A stretch of DNA of 64,000 nucleotides. It comes from Caulobacter sp. Root343. Its GTDB lineage: Bacteria; Pseudomonadota; Alphaproteobacteria; Caulobacterales; Caulobacteraceae. The stretch is taken from contig NZ_LMDF01000005.1 in the NCBI RefSeq assembly GCF_001425745.1, positions 356,829 to 420,828 on the forward strand, read 5' to 3'. Below the pieces are notes generated by a model that did no database searches, was not told where the DNA came from, and was given only the letters and a program-made list of their open reading frames with translations. The translations under genes and the position numbers were made by a program. Below, in pieces: positions 1-9,440 of this stretch (positions within the stretch are counted from its first letter, which is position 1; each line of letters begins with the position of its first letter).

Positions 1-1782
1 CCCGATGACCGCGAAAGGGTGCGCGAGCGCCTGCGCCGCGCGCTGAAGGGGCTGGAGGACTACGAGGTCGAATACCGCCTGGCCGACACCAGCCAGGGCG
101 AGCGCTGGGTGCACGGCCGTGGCGAGGTGATCCACGACGAGACCGGCCGCGCCGTCCGCATGATCGGGCTGAACTTCGACGTCACCAACCGCCGCCGGTC
201 CGAGGAGCAGGTGCGCGAGAGCGAGGCGCGGTTCCGGAACCTGGCCGACAGCGCTCCGGCCCTGATGTGGGTCTCACGGCCGGGCGGCATCCGCGAGTTC
301 GTCAACCGCGCCTATGTCGAGTTCGCCGGTCTCGACTATGACGGGGCCCTGACCATGGACTGGCGCACGCGCCTGTTCCCCGACGATCTGCCCGACATCC
401 TCAAGGCCCAGGTCCAGGGCGAGGCCTCGCGCAAGCCGTTCAGCCTGGAAGGCCGCTATCGCCGGGCCGACGGCGAGTGGCGGTGGCTGAAGTCGTTCTC
501 CCAGCCGCGCTTCGGCCCCGACGGGGCCTTCGTCGGCTTCATCGGCATCGCCTTCGACACCACCGACGCCAAGCAGGCCGAGGCCAATCTGACCGGGGTC
601 AACGAACTGCTCGAGGAGCGGGTCTCGGCCGCCGTGGCCGAGCGCGACGCGGCCCAGGCGGCCCTGCTGCAATCCCAGAAACTGGAAGCCATTGGCCAGC
701 TGACCGGCGGGGTGGCCCACGACTTCAACAACCTGCTGACGGTGATCATCGGCGCCCTGGACGTGGTCGAACGTCACCCCGAGGACGAGCAGCGCCGCGA
801 CCGGATGATCGGCGCGGCCCTGGCGGCGGCCAGGCGCGGCGAGAAGTTGACCCAGCATCTGCTGGCCTTCGCTCGCCGCCAGCCGCTGAAGCCCGAGATC
901 TGCCGCGTCGACCGGCTGATCGCCGAGTGCGAGAGCCTGCTGAAGCGCGCTCTGGGCGACGCCTACACCTTCCACCTGCGCCTGGGCGCGGGTGTGCGCA
1001 GCGCCAGGATCGACGCCGGCCAGTTCGAGGCGGCGCTGCTGAACCTGGTGGTCAACGCCCGCGACGCCACCCCGCCCGGCGGCGAGGTCACCATCGAGTC
1101 CCGGCCCGTCACCCTGACCCGCAAGCAGGGCGAGCTGGAGCCGGGCCGCTATCTGCGCGTGGCCGTGCGCGACACTGGGATGGGCATGGACGCGGCGACC
1201 ATCGCCCGCGCCGTCGAGCCGTTCTTCACCACCAAGGGCCCCGGCGAGGGCACGGGCCTGGGCCTGTCCCAGGTCTACGGCTTCGTCCGCCAGAGCGGCG
1301 GCTCGGTCGACATCGAGAGCAAGCCCGGCCACGGCGCGACCATCGCCCTGCTGCTGCCGGTGGTCGAGGGCGACACCGTCGTCTATGTCGGCCCCAAGGT
1401 CGACCACGTCCAGGCCCAGGTCCCCTCGCGCGTGCTGCTGGTCGAGGACGACCCGCAGGTGGCCGAGCTGGTCGACGCCATGCTGCACGACCTTGGCCAC
1501 TCGGTCGTGCGGGCCGGCGGAGTCGAGGAGGCTCTGGATCGCCTGGCCAAGGACGACGCCATCCAGCTGGTCCTGAGCGACGTGATCATGCCCGGCGGCA
1601 AGAGCGGCGTGGACCTGGCCGAACAGCTGGCGGCCGACCGTCCCGGCCTGCCTGTGGTGCTGTGCTCGGGCTATACCGGCGGCGACCAGGGGCGGGCCCG
1701 GGCCGGCGACTGGCCGTTCATCAGCAAGCCGTTCTCGCTGGAGACCCTCGCCCAGGCCCTGGCGCAGGCGCGGCCGCATTAG
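1..1782 (+). CDS. PAS-containing hybrid histidine kinase with receiver domain (5' partial)
   Basis: The frame is open from base 1 and begins inside a PAS domain (PDDRERVRERL), so the true start lies upstream; the GTG at 19 is probably internal. A second PAS/PAC unit covers about residues 65-195, followed by a coiled-coil linker. The HisKA motif GGVAHDFNNLL has its phospho-acceptor His near residue 240. HATPase boxes follow (NLVVNARDA, DTGMGMD, FFTTKGPGEGTGLGLS). The C-terminal receiver starts at RVLLVEDD and has its phospho-acceptor Asp in LSDVIMPGG near residue 527. It should autophosphorylate and relay phosphate to its own receiver. The stimulus is unknown, and no transmembrane segment is visible in the part present. 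Confidence 0.9.
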   Translation, partial: PDDRERVRERLRRALKGLEDYEVEYRLADTSQGERWVHGRGEVIHDETGRAVRMIGLNFDVTNRRRSEEQVRESEARFRNLADSAPALMWVSRPGGIREFVNRAYVEFAGLDYDGALTMDWRTRLFPDDLPDILKAQVQGEASRKPFSLEGRYRRADGEWRWLKSFSQPRFGPDGAFVGFIGIAFDTTDAKQAEANLTGVNELLEERVSAAVAERDAAQAALLQSQKLEAIGQLTGGVAHDFNNLLTVIIGALDVVERHPEDEQRRDRMIGAALAAARRGEKLTQHLLAFARRQPLKPEICRVDRLIAECESLLKRALGDAYTFHLRLGAGVRSARIDAGQFEAALLNLVVNARDATPPGGEVTIESRPVTLTRKQGELEPGRYLRVAVRDTGMGMDAATIARAVEPFFTTKGPGEGTGLGLSQVYGFVRQSGGSVDIESKPGHGATIALLLPVVEGDTVVYVGPKVDHVQAQVPSRVLLVEDDPQVAELVDAMLHDLGHSVVRAGGVEEALDRLAKDDAIQLVLSDVIMPGGKSGVDLAEQLAADRPGLPVVLCSGYTGGDQGRARAGDWPFISKPFSLETLAQALAQARPH

Positions 1783-1788
1783 GGATGC

Positions 1789-1825
1789 GATAGACCACTC
1801 GGTGGACGATCTATCCTTAATTTTC
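1789..1825 (+). terminator. hairpin with T-rich tail after the kinase
   Basis: GATAGA (1789-1794) pairs with TCTATC (1810-1815), and an inner CCAC/GTGG pair lies between them. CTTAATTTT follows. It sits 7 bases after the kinase stop and is a plausible intrinsic terminator. Confidence 0.5.
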
Positions 1826-1907
1826 CCCTGGCCGCTGAATCGCGTTCTGCGGTCGCTCCGCCTCTTTTAGGTATCGCTCAGGTTGCGGCTTGAGTGAGAG
1901 CACCACG

Positions 1908-3065
1908 ATGGACCTGTACGGTACGCAAGGCGCCGACGCCCTGACGGGCGGCGCGGACAACGACATCCTCTACGGCTTTGGCGGAAACGACACCCTGAAA
2001 GGCGGGGCCGGCGACGACGTGCTGGCCGGCAACGAAGGCGCGGACATTCTGCGAGGCGGCGACGGCGACGACTACCTGCTGGGCGGCCCCGGCAACGACA
2101 CCCTCGACGGCGGCGCCGGCCAGGACTGGGCGGCCTATGAGGACGCCACGGCCCGCGTGGTGGTCGACCTCAAGATCACCGGGGTCCAGGACACCGGCGG
2201 CGGCGGCAAGGACACCTTGGTCGGCGTCGAAAACCTGTACGGCGGCCAGTTCGGCGACGCCCTGACCGGCGACGACAACGGCAACTACCTGTACGGCGGC
2301 GACGGCGACGACGCCCTGCATGGCGGCAAGGGCGACGACCACCTGTCCGGCGGCGCGGGCGCCAACATCATCGCCGGGGACGAGGGCTTCGACACGGTCG
2401 ACTACGCGTTCAGCGAGGTCGGCGTGACCGTTGACCTGCACGAGGTGGCCCCGCCGATGGGCAGTCCGATCACCCGCGACTTCCTGTTCGGGATCGAGGC
2501 GGTGATGGGCTCGGCCCACGACGACGAAATCATCGGCAACGCCTCGGAGAACTACCTGTTCGGCGCCGCCGGCGACGACATCCTGCGCGCCGAGGGCGGC
2601 CACGACACCCTGGACGGCGGCGACGGCAACGACACCTTGTACGCCTCGGCCGAGGGCGGCGACCTGCTGGTCGGCGGCAAGGGCCGGGACGTGATGCACG
2701 GCGGCGCGGGCGTCGACACCTTCGTCTTCCATCCGGGCGACACCACCTGGAGCCCCGCCCAGGACGACTCGTCGGTGGACGTCATCGTCGGCTTCCAGGC
2801 GGGCGACAAGCTGTCTTTCCAGACCGACGGCGAGCGGTTCAACACCGTCCTCCAGAAGACGACGGCGACGACCTGGCTGGCCGCGGTGATGACCGCTCCC
2901 GCCGAGATCCATTACCACCGCACCGCCTATGTCGCCGTCCAGGTCGGCAGCGACACCTATGTCTTCGCCTCCGGCCCGACCACCGGCGCCAGCATGAACG
3001 CCGAGCACGTCGTCAAGCTGGTGGGCGTCAACACCGCCGACCTGAGCATCGACAACTTCGTCTGA
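1908..3065 (+). CDS. RTX/hemolysin-type calcium-binding repeat protein
   Basis: About 385 residues made largely of GGxGxD-type nonapeptide repeats (GGNDTL, GGAGDD, GGDGDDYL, GGPGNDTLDGG), in an N-terminal and a central block. These repeats bind Ca2+ and form parallel beta-rolls in proteins exported by type I secretion. There is no N-terminal signal peptide, as expected for a C-terminal secretion signal. The C-terminal part carries DVIVGFQAGDKLSF, typical of serralysin-type C-terminal domains. No catalytic domain is recognisable. I chose the ATG at 1908, with GAGAG 7 bases upstream, over an in-frame TTG at 1890. No type I ABC exporter is encoded nearby. Confidence 0.85.
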   Translation: MDLYGTQGADALTGGADNDILYGFGGNDTLKGGAGDDVLAGNEGADILRGGDGDDYLLGGPGNDTLDGGAGQDWAAYEDATARVVVDLKITGVQDTGGGGKDTLVGVENLYGGQFGDALTGDDNGNYLYGGDGDDALHGGKGDDHLSGGAGANIIAGDEGFDTVDYAFSEVGVTVDLHEVAPPMGSPITRDFLFGIEAVMGSAHDDEIIGNASENYLFGAAGDDILRAEGGHDTLDGGDGNDTLYASAEGGDLLVGGKGRDVMHGGAGVDTFVFHPGDTTWSPAQDDSSVDVIVGFQAGDKLSFQTDGERFNTVLQKTTATTWLAAVMTAPAEIHYHRTAYVAVQVGSDTYVFASGPTTGASMNAEHVVKLVGVNTADLSIDNFV

Positions 3066-3279
3066 TCTGGCGCGCCGTTCCGGAGGGCTTGGGGAGGCCT
3101 TCCGGGACGGCATCGGCGCTCCGCCTTCCGGCAAGTAAGAAAAACCTTCACTGAACCGACATCGAACCGGCCTATAGCGCGTACGCGCCCGGGTGTGGGA
3201 CGGGACGAATCGCGCCCTGTCCGCTAGGTCCGGCGCATCTCCAGACGGTCACAAGGCCGCGAACAAGGTGTCTCTCCCC

Positions 3280-5580
3280 ATGCGAACTGCCCCCTCGAAA
3301 CTCGCCCTGCTGCTGGGCGCGGCCGCCGCGAGCCTGAGCTTCGCCGCCGCCGCCCACGCCCAGCAGGCCTCGGCCGATACCGCCAGCGCCACCGCCCTGG
3401 ACGCCATCGTCGTCACCGCCGAGCGCCGCTCGGAAAACCTGCAGAAGGTGCCGCTGTCGGTGGCCGCCGTCTCGGGCGACCAGCTGCGCGCCGTCACCGC
3501 CGACGGCGGCGACATCCTGGCCCTCTCGGGTAAGGTGCCCAGCTTCTACGCCGAGACCACCACGGGCCGGATCTTCCCGCGCTTCTACATCCGCGGCCTG
3601 GGCAATATCGACTTCTACCTCGGCGCCTCGCAGCCGGTGTCGATCATCCAGGACGACGTGGTGCTGGAACACGTGGTGCTGAAGTCGAACCCGGTGTTCG
3701 ACGTCCAGCAGGTTGAAGTGCTGCGCGGCCCGCAAGGCTCGCTGTTCGGCCGCAACACCACCGCCGGCATCGTCAAGTTCGACACCCTGAAGCCGACCGA
3801 CACCTATCAGGGCCGCTTCTCGGCCTCGTACGGCAGCTATGGCACGACCACCTTCGACGGCGGCGTCGGCGGCCCGCTGGCCGACGGCCTGATGTTCCGC
3901 GCCTCGGTCCTGTACCAGCACCGCGACGACTGGGTGGACAACACCTATGCCGGCGCCAGCGCCGACGGCACCATGTCGCCGAAGAAGAACGCCATGGGCG
4001 GCTTCACCGAGAAGGACGCCCGTCTGCAGATCCTGGCCAAGCCGACCGACAAGCTGTCGGTCCTGATCTCGGCCCACGCCCGCAACTATCAAGGCACCTC
4101 GACCCTGTTCCTGCGCCAGGCGCTGACTAAGGGCTCGAACACGCCGAACGCTCCGCGTGACAGCGTCGCCCTGGACGAGGCCAACAACAATCCGCAAGCC
4201 TACGACACCCAAGGCATCTCGGCCCACGTCGACTACGACTTCGGCCCGGTTACCCTGACCTCGATCAGCGCCTACGAGCACACCTCGGGCTACAGCCGGG
4301 GCGACACCGACGGCGGCGCGGCGGCCAACTTCCCGGTCGGCGGCGTGCCCAACGGCTTTGGCCAGTCGCAAGGCCAGGTCCGCGACCTGGACCAGCTGAC
4401 CCAGGAAATCCGCCTGGCCAGCAACGGCGAAGGCCGCCTGAAGTGGCAGGTCGGCGGCATGTACTTCGACTCGCGCGACACCACCGACTTCTACCAGCGC
4501 GGCTATTTCCTGCTGCCGACCTCGGCCGGCTACAACCCCAACAACTGGGTGCGTCTGAACAACCTGAACACCTCGTGGGCGGTGTTCGGCCAGGCCAGCT
4601 ATCAGCTGACCGACGCCCTGACGGTCACGGCCGGCCTGCGTGACACCTACGACGCCAAGAAGACGGTGCTGGTCAAGACGTCGAACAACGCCGCCAACGT
4701 CTCGACCTACGGCGGCCGCCGCTATGTGCGCCTGGCCGACGAGCAGGTCAGCTGGGACCTGTCGGCCAACTACCAGGTCAATCCGGACGTCAGCCTGTAC
4801 GCCCGCACAGCCAAGGGCTTCCGCGGCCCGACCATCCAGGGCCGCTCGGCGGTGTTCAACGCCGACTTCACCACGGCGGATTCGGAAACGATCCAGTCGT
4901 ATGAAGTGGGCTTCAAGAGCTTCCTGCTCGACAACACCCTGCGCTTCAACGCCTCGGCCTTCACCTACGAGGTCAAGGACATCCAGCTGAACGGCAACGA
5001 CAGCAACGGCAACGGCGTGCTGTTCAACGCCGACAAGGCCAAGGCCTACGGCGTCGAGGCCGACCTGGAATGGCGTCCGGTCTCGAACCTGCTGCTGACC
5101 GCCGGCGCCAGCTACCTGCACAGCGAGATCAAGGACAAGCGCGTCTACGCCCAGGTCTGCGCCCTGAACGGCGTGGTGGTCTGCACGGTCGAGAACCCCA
5201 CCATCAAGGTGGGCGCCAACACCTTCGCGCAGATCGACGGCCAGCCGCTGCCGAACGCCCCGAAGTACAACCTGAACTTCACCGCGCGCTACGACGTGCC
5301 GGTGGGTGAAGCCGGCCGCCTGTTCGCGGCCACCGACTGGAACGTCCAGGGCTACACCAACTTCGTGCTCTACAAGACCCGCGAGTTCTACTCGAAGGGC
5401 AGCTTCGAGGGCGGCGTGAAGCTGGGCTACGAGAACCTGGACAAGGGTTACGAGATCGCCGTGTTCGGTCGCAACATCACCAATGAGAAGAACCTCAAGG
5501 GCGTGATCGAGAACTACATGGCCGCGGTCTACAACGAGCCGCGCATCATCGGCGTCTCGCTGAGCGCCAAGCTGAAGTAA
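3280..5580 (+). CDS. TonB-dependent outer membrane receptor
   Basis: 766 residues. The signal peptide MRTAPSKLALLLGAAAASL ends near AHA-QQ. A TonB-box-like stretch (AIVVTAERR) is followed by a plug domain with VEVLRGPQGSLFGRNTTAGIV, then a beta-barrel rich in alternating aromatic residues. It should import a siderophore, sugar or other large substrate using TonB energy; the substrate cannot be told. The ATG at 3280 is chosen because it starts the signal peptide, although the frame is open back to 3193. The protein ends SLSAKLK, without the usual terminal aromatic residue. No transporter or regulator gene is adjacent. Confidence 0.93.
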   Translation: MRTAPSKLALLLGAAAASLSFAAAAHAQQASADTASATALDAIVVTAERRSENLQKVPLSVAAVSGDQLRAVTADGGDILALSGKVPSFYAETTTGRIFPRFYIRGLGNIDFYLGASQPVSIIQDDVVLEHVVLKSNPVFDVQQVEVLRGPQGSLFGRNTTAGIVKFDTLKPTDTYQGRFSASYGSYGTTTFDGGVGGPLADGLMFRASVLYQHRDDWVDNTYAGASADGTMSPKKNAMGGFTEKDARLQILAKPTDKLSVLISAHARNYQGTSTLFLRQALTKGSNTPNAPRDSVALDEANNNPQAYDTQGISAHVDYDFGPVTLTSISAYEHTSGYSRGDTDGGAAANFPVGGVPNGFGQSQGQVRDLDQLTQEIRLASNGEGRLKWQVGGMYFDSRDTTDFYQRGYFLLPTSAGYNPNNWVRLNNLNTSWAVFGQASYQLTDALTVTAGLRDTYDAKKTVLVKTSNNAANVSTYGGRRYVRLADEQVSWDLSANYQVNPDVSLYARTAKGFRGPTIQGRSAVFNADFTTADSETIQSYEVGFKSFLLDNTLRFNASAFTYEVKDIQLNGNDSNGNGVLFNADKAKAYGVEADLEWRPVSNLLLTAGASYLHSEIKDKRVYAQVCALNGVVVCTVENPTIKVGANTFAQIDGQPLPNAPKYNLNFTARYDVPVGEAGRLFAATDWNVQGYTNFVLYKTREFYSKGSFEGGVKLGYENLDKGYEIAVFGRNITNEKNLKGVIENYMAAVYNEPRIIGVSLSAKLK

Positions 5581-5608
5581 CCAGCTCTTTTGCTGGACGA
5601 CAGAGCCG

Positions 5609-5641
5609 CCCCGGAGCCCCGCGCTCCGGGGCTGTTTTGTT
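5609..5641 (+). terminator. intrinsic terminator of the TonB-dependent receptor gene
   Basis: CCCCGGAGC (5609-5617) and GCTCCGGGG (5623-5631) form a perfect 9-bp stem with a 5-base loop. CTGTTTTGTTT follows, 28 bases after the stop codon. Confidence 0.85.
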
Positions 5642-5731
5642 TGGGCGGGCCTCCTCCAAACGACGTTCACCTCCGGTTCACGCGGCCAAGCTCTAACCTC
5701 TTGGCGGGCACAACCCTGGGGAGCGGTTCGG

Positions 5732-6385
5732 ATGCGTGATCTTCCAATACGAGGCCTGGTCGCCGGCGCGGCCTTCGTCGTCGCCGCGATCGTGACGGCC
5801 AGTTGCGCGACCATCAGCAAGGAACAATGCCTGCAGGGCGACTGGCGGTCGGTCGGCTATGGCGACGGTGTCGACGGCCACGCGATGAGCCGGCTGGACG
5901 ACCACGCCAAGGCCTGCGCCAAGGTCGGCGTGGCGCCCGATCCCGTCCTCTACAGCCAGGGCCGGACCGAGGGCCTGACGCGGTACTGCACCGAGATGAA
6001 CGGCTTCCGGGTCGGCCGTGAAGGCGGATCCTACGCCAATGTCTGCCCCGCGCCGGTCGAGGCCGAGTTCCTGGGCGGTTACGCGGACGGCGAGCGGGTC
6101 CATGCCGCCACGCAGCGGCTGGAGACGGCCAGGCAGGACCTGAGCTCCGCCGACCAGCGGGCGGACAAGCGCGCCCGCCAGGCCGACGGCGTCGAGGACG
6201 AATTGCGCAATCCCAAGCTCACCGAGGAACAGGTCCGGGAGCTGCGCGACCGTCTCGCCCGCCTGCGCCGCGAACGCCGCGAGGCCATCGAGGACGGCCG
6301 CCGGGCCGACGCGGCGATCCGCGACGCCGAGCGTGAGGTCGACGACCTGAGGAACCGCTTCGCCCCGCACTACGGCGGGTGGTGA
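5732..6385 (+). CDS. DUF2799-family lipoprotein
   Basis: 217 residues. A hydrophobic N-terminus ends at a lipobox-like VTASC with Cys25, so it is probably lipidated. The middle (EQCLQGDWRSVGYGDGVDG, RYCTEMNGFRVG, ANVCPA) matches the Cys-containing core of DUF2799 proteins. Residues from about 125 to 205 form a highly charged Arg/Glu-rich coiled coil. Function is unknown; the layout suggests a periplasmic or outer-membrane anchored structural protein. It is monocistronic and converges with the minus-strand receptor gene. Confidence 0.75.
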   Translation: MRDLPIRGLVAGAAFVVAAIVTASCATISKEQCLQGDWRSVGYGDGVDGHAMSRLDDHAKACAKVGVAPDPVLYSQGRTEGLTRYCTEMNGFRVGREGGSYANVCPAPVEAEFLGGYADGERVHAATQRLETARQDLSSADQRADKRARQADGVEDELRNPKLTEEQVRELRDRLARLRRERREAIEDGRRADAAIRDAEREVDDLRNRFAPHYGGW

Positions 6386-6412
6386 ACGGACAGCGATCGC
6401 GACACATGCCGC

Positions 6413-6448
6413 ATAAAGAAAGGGCCGGCTCCTTTCGGAACCGGCCCC
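6413..6448 (-). terminator. intrinsic terminator of the minus-strand TonB receptor gene
   Basis: On the minus strand GGGCCGGTTCC and GGAGCCGGCCC form a long stem with a GAAA tetraloop, followed by TTTCTTT. It lies about 25 bases beyond the stop codon at 6474. Confidence 0.85.
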
Positions 6449-6473
6449 CTCGACACACCCGAAGGTCGGTCGA

Positions 6474-9440
6474 TTAGTACTCGAAGCGCACGCCCACCTT
6501 GAACGTACGGCCGACCAGGCCGGCGTAGTGGTAGGTGGTCAGGAAGTTCGGAGCCGAGGCGTAGGCGCCCGGCGCGATCGGAGCGCGCTTGTCGAACACG
6601 TTGCCGACGTTGGCGTACAGTTGCACGCCGTCCTTCACTTCCGCCGTGGCGTTCATGTCCACGTTGATGAACTTCTTGATGTTGCAGAACTTGCCGGCGA
6701 TCGCGGCGTTGCCGGTGGCGTACGGGTTACCCGCCGTGCACTCGGTGCTGCCGTTGGTGTCGGCGGCGACCGACTTGATGCTGCCGACATAGTAGGCGGT
6801 GGCCGACAGCGTGTACTTGTCGCCGAAGGCCAGCGTGTTCTGCCAGTTGCCCTTCCAGTCCGGCGTGCCGTTACCCGACGACAGGTCGTACGGGCCCAGC
6901 GTGCCGGCGTACTTCTGCACTTCCGTAGCGGTGTGCAGGTCGTACTTCAGCAGGTGGGTGACTTCCACGCGGCTGGTCAGACGCAGGTTCTCGGTCAAGT
7001 TGAACTTGCCGGTAGCCGCGACGTCGACGCCCGAGGTGATCGCGTAGTTGGCGTTCACGTACGGGACGTTGATGATCAAGACGCGCGGTTGGGCGGTCGG
7101 GAACAGCGGGTCGGGAGCGTCGACGACGTTACAGGAGTAACCAGCGCCCACGGCGGCGACGGCGGCGCAACCAGCGGTTTGCGAGCCGGCGGCGTAGTAC
7201 GCGGCCACGGCCTTGGAGATGTCCGGGCCCGAGGTGATCAGGTCCGACTTCTTCACGTTGTAGTAGTCGACGGTCAGGCTGAGCCAACGGGTCGGCTCGG
7301 CAATGACGCCGGCGGTGAAGCTACGCGACTTTTCCGGCTTCAGGTTCGGGTTGCCGGCCACGCCGCGACCCAGGCTGTAAGCCTGCGAGTACGGGTTGGT
7401 CGTGCCGCCGTGAGCGGTCTGGAAGGCCGTCGGCGGCGTGGTGGTCACGAAGCCGGCGTACTGCGAGCGCGGGCCCGATTCGGCGAAGGTCGGAGCGCGG
7501 AAGCCCTTCGAATAGGTGCCGCGGAACGCCAGTTGCTTGATCGGGGTGAACTTCGCGCCGAACTTCGGCGAGAAGTGGCTGAAGCCTTCCGAATAGTCGT
7601 CGTAGCGGCCCGACACGTTCAGTTCGAGGGTGTCGAGGACCGGCGCGGCGATTTCGAAGAAGCCGGCCTTCACGGTGTGCTTGCCGAACGCCGAGGCGGT
7701 CGACAGGGTCCAGGTGTCCAGGCGGGCGTTCTGGTTGTTGTTGACCAGGACTTCCTTGCGGATCTGGGCGCCCAGGGCCAGCTGCATGTCGCCGCCCGGC
7801 AGGGTCCACAGCTTGTGGGTGATCGAGCCGTCCAGCGACATCACCGACGAGTGCGACGGCGTGACCATGTCCGGCGACACCGACTGACGGACCGCATCGC
7901 TGTTCTTCGACGGATCGATGAAGTTGTACGAGCCGGTGTTGATGGCCTTCAGCGTGTTGGCGATGTTCAGATAGCCGTACTGAGTCAGCTTCAGGTTATC
8001 GCGCGCGCCGACGCCTTCGATGCGCCAGTTCCAGTCGTCGCCGAACGAGCCGTTGAACCCGAAGGTGCCGCGGATGACTTCGTTCTGACGGTTGCTGCCC
8101 GAGTGGATGTCACCGAACAGATAGTAGATGCGAGCCGCGCCGTTGGCCGGATCAGCCGCGAACGCCGAGGCGAACGGGTTGTTCGGGTTCAGCGTGTGGG
8201 TCGGGTCGGTGGCGCAGTTGACGCCGGCGGCGCAGATCCACACCGGCAGCACGATGCCCGGGTTCGACGAGGCCAGCGAGGGCGCGCCGCCGAAGGGCTG
8301 CGTGGCCCGCAGGGCGCGCGGAGCGCTGATGATGTCGACTTCCGACTTCGAATAGCTGCCCGTCGCGTAGGCTTCGATGTTTTCGCTCAGACGGGCGCTG
8401 ATGCGGCCGTTGAACGCGTAACGCTTTTGCTTCGGCGCGATCTGGCTGTAGGCGTCGACCAGGTTCCACTTACAACCCGTACCGTTGGCCGAGGCCGACA
8501 CTTGCGTGTAGGTGCCGTTGGTGCAGTTCAGGTTCAGCGACTGGTAGTTCGGGGTCAGCGGCGCGCCGACCTTGCCCGCGAGCGGGTTGTTCAGGTCCGA
8601 CTGGCTGACGCGGGTCACGACGGCGTTCGGCGTGGCGGTGGTCAGGGCCTGGTCGGCGGTGTTGTTGTCCAGGCCGCCGATCGAGCTCAGGTCCTGGGTG
8701 TTGTACGGGAAGCCGCGGCTGTGGCTCGAGACCCGGCCGTTCGTCTGATATTCGGCGTTGACGTAGACGTTCCAGCCGCTCTCGGCGTAGTCGCCGTAGC
8801 CCAGGGTGATGTCGGCGCGGCGGTGCTCGGCGTCGCCGCGATCGCTTTCGCCGGCTTCCATGCTGCCCTTAACGCCGACGAATTGCTTCTTCAGCTTCAG
8901 GTTCACCACGCCGCCGATGGCGTCGGCGCCGTACGACGACGAGGCGCCGTCCTTCAGGACTTCAATGCGGTCGATCAGGCTGAACGGGATCGAGTTCAGG
9001 TCGACATAGGCGTTGTGGCCGTCGTCGTTGATCGGGAAGTTGGTCGAGCGCAGGCCGTCGACCAGAACCAGGGTCGACGAAACGCCCAGGCCGCGCAGCG
9101 AGACGGCCGAGCCGCCGGCGCTGAAGCCGCTCTGGAAGCCGGTGCCGATCGAGCCGGCGCCGTCGGCCGAGATCGAGCGGATGGCGTCGGCAGCGGTGCT
9201 GATGCCGGCGTGCTGCAGGTTTTCCGACGTCAGCACGGTGACCGGCGACGGGGTTTCAGTGTCGGTGCGGCGGAACAGCGAACCGGTGACGACAATTTCC
9301 TCAACTTGCGTCTGGTCAGCGTTCTGGGCGGCCGGAGCTGCGGTCTGCGCGGCGGCTTGGCTGGCGCCCAGCACGGCCACGGCGGCGCCGCAGATCATGG
9401 TGGAAGCGAACAAGCGCTCCCGGATGGTCTTCGTATTCAA
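6474..9440 (-). CDS. TonB-dependent outer membrane receptor
   Basis: 988 residues from a TTG start at 9440 (LNTKTIRERLFASTMICG). TTG is chosen because GGGGAG lies 6 bases before it and a signal peptide ending ASQAAAQ begins there; the frame is open to 9578 without such signals. The plug domain has a TonB-box-like EEIVVTGS, LRGLGVSSTLVLVDGLR and IDRIEVLKDGASSSYGADAIGGVVN, as in large receptors of the Caulobacter/Xanthomonas type. The barrel ends GVRFEY with the expected terminal aromatic residue. The substrate is unknown. Its upstream region is the AT-rich gap shared with nadA. Confidence 0.93.
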   Translation of the reverse strand: MNTKTIRERLFASTMICGAAVAVLGASQAAAQTAAPAAQNADQTQVEEIVVTGSLFRRTDTETPSPVTVLTSENLQHAGISTAADAIRSISADGAGSIGTGFQSGFSAGGSAVSLRGLGVSSTLVLVDGLRSTNFPINDDGHNAYVDLNSIPFSLIDRIEVLKDGASSSYGADAIGGVVNLKLKKQFVGVKGSMEAGESDRGDAEHRRADITLGYGDYAESGWNVYVNAEYQTNGRVSSHSRGFPYNTQDLSSIGGLDNNTADQALTTATPNAVVTRVSQSDLNNPLAGKVGAPLTPNYQSLNLNCTNGTYTQVSASANGTGCKWNLVDAYSQIAPKQKRYAFNGRISARLSENIEAYATGSYSKSEVDIISAPRALRATQPFGGAPSLASSNPGIVLPVWICAAGVNCATDPTHTLNPNNPFASAFAADPANGAARIYYLFGDIHSGSNRQNEVIRGTFGFNGSFGDDWNWRIEGVGARDNLKLTQYGYLNIANTLKAINTGSYNFIDPSKNSDAVRQSVSPDMVTPSHSSVMSLDGSITHKLWTLPGGDMQLALGAQIRKEVLVNNNQNARLDTWTLSTASAFGKHTVKAGFFEIAAPVLDTLELNVSGRYDDYSEGFSHFSPKFGAKFTPIKQLAFRGTYSKGFRAPTFAESGPRSQYAGFVTTTPPTAFQTAHGGTTNPYSQAYSLGRGVAGNPNLKPEKSRSFTAGVIAEPTRWLSLTVDYYNVKKSDLITSGPDISKAVAAYYAAGSQTAGCAAVAAVGAGYSCNVVDAPDPLFPTAQPRVLIINVPYVNANYAITSGVDVAATGKFNLTENLRLTSRVEVTHLLKYDLHTATEVQKYAGTLGPYDLSSGNGTPDWKGNWQNTLAFGDKYTLSATAYYVGSIKSVAADTNGSTECTAGNPYATGNAAIAGKFCNIKKFINVDMNATAEVKDGVQLYANVGNVFDKRAPIAPGAYASAPNFLTTYHYAGLVGRTFKVGVRFEY

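Noticed and set aside
3172..5820. 882-codon minus-strand frame opposite the TonB receptor
   Set aside because: Antisense shadow of a GC-rich gene, with Val/Ala/Gly/His-rich low-information sequence.
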